From the NCBI RefSeq assembly GCF_900143205.1, contig NZ_FRDH01000003.1, positions 1 through 64,000 on the forward strand: DNA of 64,000 nucleotides, given 5' to 3'. The DNA comes from Butyrivibrio hungatei DSM 14810. Lineage in GTDB: Bacteria; Bacillota; Clostridia; Lachnospirales; Lachnospiraceae. The notes under the pieces are model-generated. The model ran no database searches and was not told the origin of the DNA. It saw nothing but the letters and a program-made list of their open reading frames with translations. A program made the translations under genes and the position numbers. This document shows, piece after piece, positions 59,662 to 64,000 of the stretch (the first letter of the stretch is position 1; each line of letters opens with the position of its first letter).

Positions 59662-60213
59662 TTATACAGCCTTTTCCTCGTTTATTTCTGTAAGATATGC
59701 TGCAATAGGCTCTATATACTTGATATCTGATATGTCATAGGATGAAGCCATCCTCTCAAACATCTCTTTTTGTTCACTGGTTGCATCTTTTTTATTTTTT
59801 ACAGCAGAAACAAACATCTTCATAGTGATCCTTGTAGGGGCACTCATCTTTTCGTAATTCATTCCGCCCTGACAGTAAAACACCTTAATATATTCACTCT
59901 GAGGGTCAGTGAGCGCATTCTTAAGAAGTGCATCCACCTGAGGCTCTCCATTTGGAGTTCCTCCAACACAAAACATAGCAAGTTTCTTGTTTTTCCAGCT
60001 CTCAGCTTTTTCAAGGAACCACTTTGACTTCACAATCTTTTCAGCCATAGCCCATCCACCATAGCAAATTGCGTCATAGCCGTCGAAAAAATCATTTTCC
60101 TTTTTTTGCGCATCCTTAAGCTCAAGTACATCTCCATCTACTTTACCAGCAAGCCACAAAGCGTATCTCTTTGTAAATCCGGTCTGCGATGTGTAAATAA
60201 TAAGTGTTTTCAT
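59662..60213 (-). CDS. Flavodoxin-like protein
   Basis: 183 residues from the ATG at 60213 (GGAGGAGAA before it). It starts with the flavodoxin FMN-phosphate loop (L-I-I-Y-T-S-Q-T-G-F-T-K), and has I-C-Y-G-G-W-A and F-C-V-G-G-T-P-N-G segments that hold the flavin. It is of the HemG/flavodoxin_5 kind. The start overlaps the TetR stop, so the two are co-transcribed and TetR presumably regulates it. 59500-59661 shows no gene. Confidence 0.82.
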   Translation of the reverse strand: MKTLIIYTSQTGFTKRYALWLAGKVDGDVLELKDAQKKENDFFDGYDAICYGGWAMAEKIVKSKWFLEKAESWKNKKLAMFCVGGTPNGEPQVDALLKNALTDPQSEYIKVFYCQGGMNYEKMSAPTRITMKMFVSAVKNKKDATSEQKEMFERMASSYDISDIKYIEPIAAYLTEINEEKAV

Positions 60214-60224
60214 TTTTCTCCTCC

Positions 60225-60827
60225 TCATTTGAATCCGTATCTTATCAAAAATGTATCTATATGCTTTTCTATTGTTTGAAGTGCTTCTTTCTTTTTCCTT
60301 GGTTCCCTGTCTATCAGTTGAATCATGATAGTTATCGGTGATAGAAATTCCAGCGCGATTATCTTCGCGTCACCTTCTATCATTTGTCCATTATCCATCA
60401 TCCTTTGAAAAATCGAAGCATATAAATTCTGAAGATATGTTAGTTGATGCCAGGTTGCCAGCTTAGCAAAAGTTGCATTTCTATATTGTTCCATGGTAAC
60501 GAGTCTTCGCATCTTTTTAGCTGTGTCATTTTTAAGCGTAAAATCCAAAGACTTTAAAACGTACTCCTTCAGTTCCTCTTTGGAATTGATCAGATCTGGC
60601 AGCTCATCAGGCGCTCCGCTGATCATACCTTTGACATACTCCGCTTCTGAGCTTTCTATTACCGCTTTTAAAAGTTCCTCTTTATTCTTGAAATATTTGT
60701 AAATCGTCGGTCCCTTTATTCCAATAGATTCAGCGATCTCATCAACACTTGTCCCATCATATCCTTTTATGGAAAAGATATTTCTTGCCGCTTCTATCAG
60801 TGGTTCCTTAGCATTTGTCCTTGCCAT
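60225..60827 (-). CDS. TetR-family transcriptional regulator
   Basis: 200 residues from the ATG at 60827 (M-A-R-T-N-A-K-E-P-L-I). TetR HTH (G-T-S-V-D-E-I-A-E-S-I-G-I-K-G-P-T-I-Y-K-Y-F) and a helical ligand domain. An earlier ATG at 60878 is only seven bases from the -10 box and would be leaderless, so the later start is preferred. A perfect palindrome over the promoter is its likely operator. It leads an operon with the flavodoxin-like gene. Confidence 0.85.
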   Translation of the reverse strand: MARTNAKEPLIEAARNIFSIKGYDGTSVDEIAESIGIKGPTIYKYFKNKEELLKAVIESSEAEYVKGMISGAPDELPDLINSKEELKEYVLKSLDFTLKNDTAKKMRRLVTMEQYRNATFAKLATWHQLTYLQNLYASIFQRMMDNGQMIEGDAKIIALEFLSPITIMIQLIDREPRKKKEALQTIEKHIDTFLIRYGFK

Positions 60828-60878
60828 ATAGCCACGCTTTCTACACTTTTTATCTTTTACTGGTGTTTTTCTAACCAT

Positions 60879-60915
60879 CGTTACCTATTATATGGTAACG
60901 CACGTTAACTGTCAA
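60879..60915 (-). promoter_or_regulatory. tetR-flavodoxin promoter with palindromic operator
   Basis: TTGACA (60915-60910), a 17-bp spacer and TATAAT (60892-60887): a consensus promoter. CGTTACC (60879-60885) and GGTAACG (60894-60900) are perfect inverted arms around the -10 box, the classic TetR-type arrangement. Confidence 0.85.
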
Positions 60916-60942
60916 TAAACCATGATGCCCGTGTTCATGGGT

Positions 60943-60971
60943 AAAAAAATAGGAGGCAACATATGCCTCCT
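60943..60971 (-). terminator. Terminator of the xpt operon
   Basis: AGGAGGCA (60951-60958) and TGCCTCCT (60964-60971) are perfect arms followed on the minus strand by ATTTTTTT. It ends the transporter-xpt transcript 28 bp after the xpt stop. Confidence 0.85.
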
Positions 60972-60999
60972 GCTTTACATTTACCAGACAGTAAAGGAT

Positions 61000-61578
61000 T
61001 CAATTTCTAAAATTAATCTTACCTGTTTCAGGGTCCATTCCATCAACTATTGCGAGAGATTCAAGTTTGTAGCCCAGATTTCTGATTATCTGTCCACCTG
61101 ACTGGAAGCCCTTTTCAATAGCTATACCAATTCCTGCCACAGAGGCACCAGCGCTGTTTATTATTGAGATAAGTCCCTGCAATGCACATCCATTTGCCAG
61201 AAAATCATCGATGATAAGGACCTTATCATTTTCATTAAGGAACTTTTTGGATACGATCACATTGTTCTTGTTTTTGTGGGTAAAAGACTCTACTTCTGCA
61301 GTATACATTTCGCCATCAAGGTTTACACTCTGAGACTTTTTGGCAAATACCACAGGAACATTAAAATGCCTTGCTGCCACGCAGGCAATACCTATGCCTG
61401 ATGCTTCGATAGTCAGGATCTTATTTATCTCAACACCTTCAAATCTTTTTGCCCATTCTGCGCCCATCTGATCAAAAAGCTCAACGTCCAATTGATGATT
61501 TAAGAAACTGTCTACCTTTAATATGTTGCCTTCCTTAACAACACCGTCTTTAATAATTCTCTCTTCAAGAAAATTCAT
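61000..61578 (-). CDS. xpt: Xanthine phosphoribosyltransferase
   Basis: 192 residues, normal length. The PRPP motif is [11 protein letters not shown]. The N-terminus ([10 protein letters not shown]) and the [10 protein letters not shown] segment are typical of Xpt. It converts xanthine plus PRPP to XMP in purine salvage. It follows two ABC permease genes, so uptake and salvage are linked; a purine riboswitch may lie beyond the window. Confidence 0.93.
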   Translation of the reverse strand: MNFLEERIIKDGVVKEGNILKVDSFLNHQLDVELFDQMGAEWAKRFEGVEINKILTIEASGIGIACVAARHFNVPVVFAKKSQSVNLDGEMYTAEVESFTHKNKNNVIVSKKFLNENDKVLIIDDFLANGCALQGLISIINSAGASVAGIGIAIEKGFQSGGQIIRNLGYKLESLAIVDGMDPETGKINFRN

Positions 61579-61619
61579 CTCTCTACCTTCTTTGCTTGTA
61601 TATTCAGAATAAAAGATCT

Positions 61620-62612
61620 TTATCTTTCTTCACGGAAATAATTGGTTCCAAGACTCTTTGGAGGCTGGTCTTCCTTTTTGTTCCTCATACTGGTAATAAC
61701 AAGGACCACAAGAGTAACAATATAAGGGATCATCTTGTACAGCTCTTTGTATTCAGTATGTGTACCTGAAGGAAGATACAGGTATAAAATGTAAAGTCCG
61801 CCAAAAAGAATTGAGGACAAAATACCAATATCAGGCTTCCATATTGTAAAGATAACCAGCGCAATAGCCAGCCATCCTCTATCTCCGAAAGCATCATTAG
61901 ACCATACACCGCATGCATAATCCATTACATAATATAATCCGCCAAGTCCAGCTATCATACAGCCAAGACATGTTGAGACATATTTGTATTTTTTTACATC
62001 GATTCCAGCTGCGTCCGCTGCTGCAGGATCTTCGCCAACAGCACGAAGGTGAAGGCCTACTCTTGTCTTTTTAAGCACATAGGCACAGATCAAAGCAATG
62101 ATAATAGCTACATATGCCAAAAATCCGTATGATAAGAACACTTTGCCAAACCAGCCTGTTTTTGATGCAAAAGGAAGACTCTTACTAAAATATGCAGAGG
62201 TTGCTGACAATGAAATTGATGGAACGTCAGCACCTGCAAGCTTTATTAGTGATCCGCCAAAGAAATTTCCAAAGCCTATACCAAAGGTCGTCATTGCAAG
62301 ACCTGTAACATTCTGATTAGCTCTTAAGCTAACTGTCAAAAAGCAGTATAACAATCCCATTAAAAATGAGCCTATAAGTGCACAGATAAGTGGTATAAAT
62401 ATTGCCAGGAAACCATTGAGCTGTCCTGAAGGAACTGACTGTTCATAGAAAAAAGATCCTATAACACCGCTTATTGCGCCAACATACATCACTCCAGGAA
62501 TTCCAAGATTTAAGTTTCCTGATTTTTCTGTGATCGTCTCACCTGTACTTCCAAGAAGCAGAGGAACGCCCTGCTGTACAGCTCTTGGTATAAAAGCAAC
62601 CAAACTAAACAT
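61620..62612 (-). CDS. Nucleoside ABC transporter permease (BPD transp_2 family)
   Basis: 330 residues with about nine membrane helices. It matches the second permease of BMP/Nup-type transporters: [19 protein letters not shown] near the N-terminus and [15 protein letters not shown] in the middle. It imports nucleosides or purines. Its ATG overlaps the stop of the first permease gene. Co-transcribed with xpt (41-bp gap). Confidence 0.9.
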   Translation of the reverse strand: MFSLVAFIPRAVQQGVPLLLGSTGETITEKSGNLNLGIPGVMYVGAISGVIGSFFYEQSVPSGQLNGFLAIFIPLICALIGSFLMGLLYCFLTVSLRANQNVTGLAMTTFGIGFGNFFGGSLIKLAGADVPSISLSATSAYFSKSLPFASKTGWFGKVFLSYGFLAYVAIIIALICAYVLKKTRVGLHLRAVGEDPAAADAAGIDVKKYKYVSTCLGCMIAGLGGLYYVMDYACGVWSNDAFGDRGWLAIALVIFTIWKPDIGILSSILFGGLYILYLYLPSGTHTEYKELYKMIPYIVTLVVLVITSMRNKKEDQPPKSLGTNYFREER

Positions 62613-63712
62613 TATGCGTTCTCCTTTCCTAAATCTTTACGTACTACAATCTTATATCTTATAAAAAACTCACATCCAATAATAAAGAACAAGATGATTC
62701 CAGTCAGAATATCTGCAAAGCTCTGATTAAGCTCAAAGGCTGTAGATATTTCGCTGGCGCCTCTGCCCATGAAGATGATAAGAAGGCTAGTAAAGATCAT
62801 TGCAATCGGATTAAACTTGGCAAGCCATGAAACCATAACACCTGTAAAGCCCTGGCCATCAGAAATAGTTGTGGTTATCGTATGGTTAATACCTCCAACC
62901 AAAAGAAGTCCTGCCAAGCCGCAGATTGCTCCAGATAGTAGCATGGTCCTGATAATAACCTTCTCAACGCTGATACCTACGTATCTAGCTGTATTCTGGC
63001 TTTCACCAACTACTTCTATCTCATATCCATGTTTGGTATATTTCAGATAGATCATCATTCCAATAGTTACAACGGTAGCAACGATAATACTTAAAAGATA
63101 TTTGTTGCCAACATTTGGAAGCCAGCCAACGTTTGAATTCTGGTTAATGATACCAATCTTACCTGATCCCTTAGGAACTTCCCAAACTATAGTAAAGTAC
63201 GCCACAAGCTGAGTTGCGATATAGTTCATCATCAGGGTTGAAAGAGTTTCATTTGTATTCCACATAGCTTTAAAAAGTGCTGGGATAACTCCCCATATAG
63301 CACCTGCCAATATAGAAGTAACGATCATAAGAAGGATCACAACTGCATTTGGAAGCTTATCCGCTAATGTGATCATACAAGTTGCAGCCGCAAGACCTCC
63401 CATAAGTACCTGTCCTTCACCACCGACATTCCAAAACTGCATTTTAAATGCAGGTGTAAGTGCCAGAGAAATAATAAGAAGAACAGCAACATACTGCAGT
63501 GTTATCCAGGTTTTTCTCTGGGTACCAAATGCCCCTTTGAAGATTGTTGCAAATATGGATATTGGATTGTCGCCTGTGCAGACCATAGTGATTATTGCGC
63601 ATAACAAAAGAGCTGACAGAATTGCAACTACTCTAATGATCCACGCTTCTTTGCCGCTGATATCTGCTCTTTTTACAATATGATAACGAGGCTCTTTTAC
63701 TTTCTGTTCCAT
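62612..63712 (-). CDS. Nucleoside ABC transporter permease (first permease)
   Basis: 366 residues with about ten membrane helices. Conserved parts are F-W-N-V-G-G-E-G-Q-V-L-M-G, N-E-T-L-S-T-L-M-M-N-Y-I-A and G-F-T-G-V-M-V-S-W-L-A-K-F-N-P, as in the NupP/YufP group. It pairs with the permease downstream and the ATPase upstream (two-base gap). Confidence 0.9.
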   Translation of the reverse strand: MEQKVKEPRYHIVKRADISGKEAWIIRVVAILSALLLCAIITMVCTGDNPISIFATIFKGAFGTQRKTWITLQYVAVLLIISLALTPAFKMQFWNVGGEGQVLMGGLAAATCMITLADKLPNAVVILLMIVTSILAGAIWGVIPALFKAMWNTNETLSTLMMNYIATQLVAYFTIVWEVPKGSGKIGIINQNSNVGWLPNVGNKYLLSIIVATVVTIGMMIYLKYTKHGYEIEVVGESQNTARYVGISVEKVIIRTMLLSGAICGLAGLLLVGGINHTITTTISDGQGFTGVMVSWLAKFNPIAMIFTSLLIIFMGRGASEISTAFELNQSFADILTGIILFFIIGCEFFIRYKIVVRKDLGKENA

Positions 63713-63714
63713 TA

Positions 63715-64000
63715 TTAAGCCTCTCCTTTCTGTGTCATCATTGATCCAAGTGTATATTTATCGGTATTTCTTCCATCTACTATTCCTGTAACCTTACCAC
63801 CGCAAAGAACAAGGATCCTGTCGCAAAGTTCAACAAGAACATCCAGATCTTCTCCTACAAAGAGTACCGCTGCTCCACGTTTCTTTTGCTGGTTGATAAG
63901 GTCATAGATCTGGTAGGAAGAACTGATGTCAAGACCTCTTACCGCATATGCTGTCAAAAGTACCTTAGGCCTTGAAGATATCTCTCTTCCAACAAGGACC
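63715..64000 (-). CDS. Nucleoside ABC transporter ATP-binding protein, partial (5' end outside window)
   Basis: The last 94 codons are visible and the frame stays open to the window edge. Reading in: G-R-E-I-S-S-R-P-K-V-L-L-T-A-Y-A-V-R-G-L-D, the Walker B/D-loop part of the second nucleotide-binding domain of a YufO/NupO or RbsA-like protein, then V-L-F-V-G-E-D-L-D and L-C-G-G-K-V-T-G. The upstream domain and start are beyond 64000. Confidence 0.88.
   Translation of the reverse strand, partial: VLVGREISSRPKVLLTAYAVRGLDISSSYQIYDLINQQKKRGAAVLFVGEDLDVLVELCDRILVLCGGKVTGIVDGRNTDKYTLGSMMTQKGEA

Overview
The window reads as a low-GC Firmicutes chromosome, most likely a Lachnospiraceae-type gut or rumen clostridium. 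This rests on strong AAGGAGG-type ribosome binding sites, base composition, and a Tn1549/CTn-like conjugation gene set; the genus cannot be fixed. Almost every gene is on the minus strand, so transcription runs from high to low coordinates.

Layout. (1) 1-3597, host chromosome: the end of an IS66-family element, a higBA toxin-antitoxin pair, a CPBP membrane protease, a macrodomain-linked sirtuin and the 3' half of its partner macrodomain gene. (2) 3598-55870, a 52.3-kb integrative and conjugative element (ICE) inserted in that macrodomain gene. The 5' half of the gene is at 55871-56253, and the two halves join in frame with no residue missing. (3) 55873-64000, host chromosome: an Rrf2 remnant, a serine beta-lactamase-like membrane protein, an XRE-membrane protein, a flavodoxin with its TetR regulator, and a purine salvage/nucleoside uptake operon (xpt plus ABC transporter) cut by the window edge.

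Inside the ICE, from left to right: integration and regulation (large serine recombinase, sigma-like protein, XRE regulator with an attenuator-like leader, zinc ribbon protein, LexA-like repressor with its own SOS box, 3.5-10.2 kb); a defence island (10.2-28.2 kb); mobilisation and type IV secretion genes (28.4-48.4 kb: candidate oriT, relaxase, MobC, TopB, ArdC-like protein, DUF4366, DUF4315, NlpC/P60 hydrolase, VirB4, PrgI, TrbL-like, Maff2, VirD4, PcfB, RepA and an XRE master regulator); and cargo (48.5-55.87 kb: two MATE exporters, LacI, a truncated HD-GYP gene, a truncated sirtuin, an intact macrodomain protein and a protein with five tandem XRE-type HTH units).

The defence island is one long operon behind a good sigma-A promoter and a small XRE protein: brxA-brxB-brxC-pglX-(DUF4357)-pglZ-(TIR)-brxL, a complete type 1 BREX set. 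It continues directly into two HEPN/Abi-C-like genes, a nucleoside deoxyribosyltransferase-like gene, a small membrane protein and an Mrr-type endonuclease. A TIR protein sits inside the BREX core between pglZ and brxL.

The most unusual structure is at the ICE ends. Joining them gives an attP-like 50-bp imperfect inverted repeat around an AA core. The joined reading frame fuses the recombinase (598 residues) to the five-HTH protein through a 16-residue linker without a stop codon. When integrated, the recombinase instead ends on a host-encoded tail, and the five-HTH gene starts by overlapping the stop codon of the host macrodomain fragment. The ICE also carries its own macrodomain/sirtuin pair right behind that junction, mirroring the pair it interrupts.
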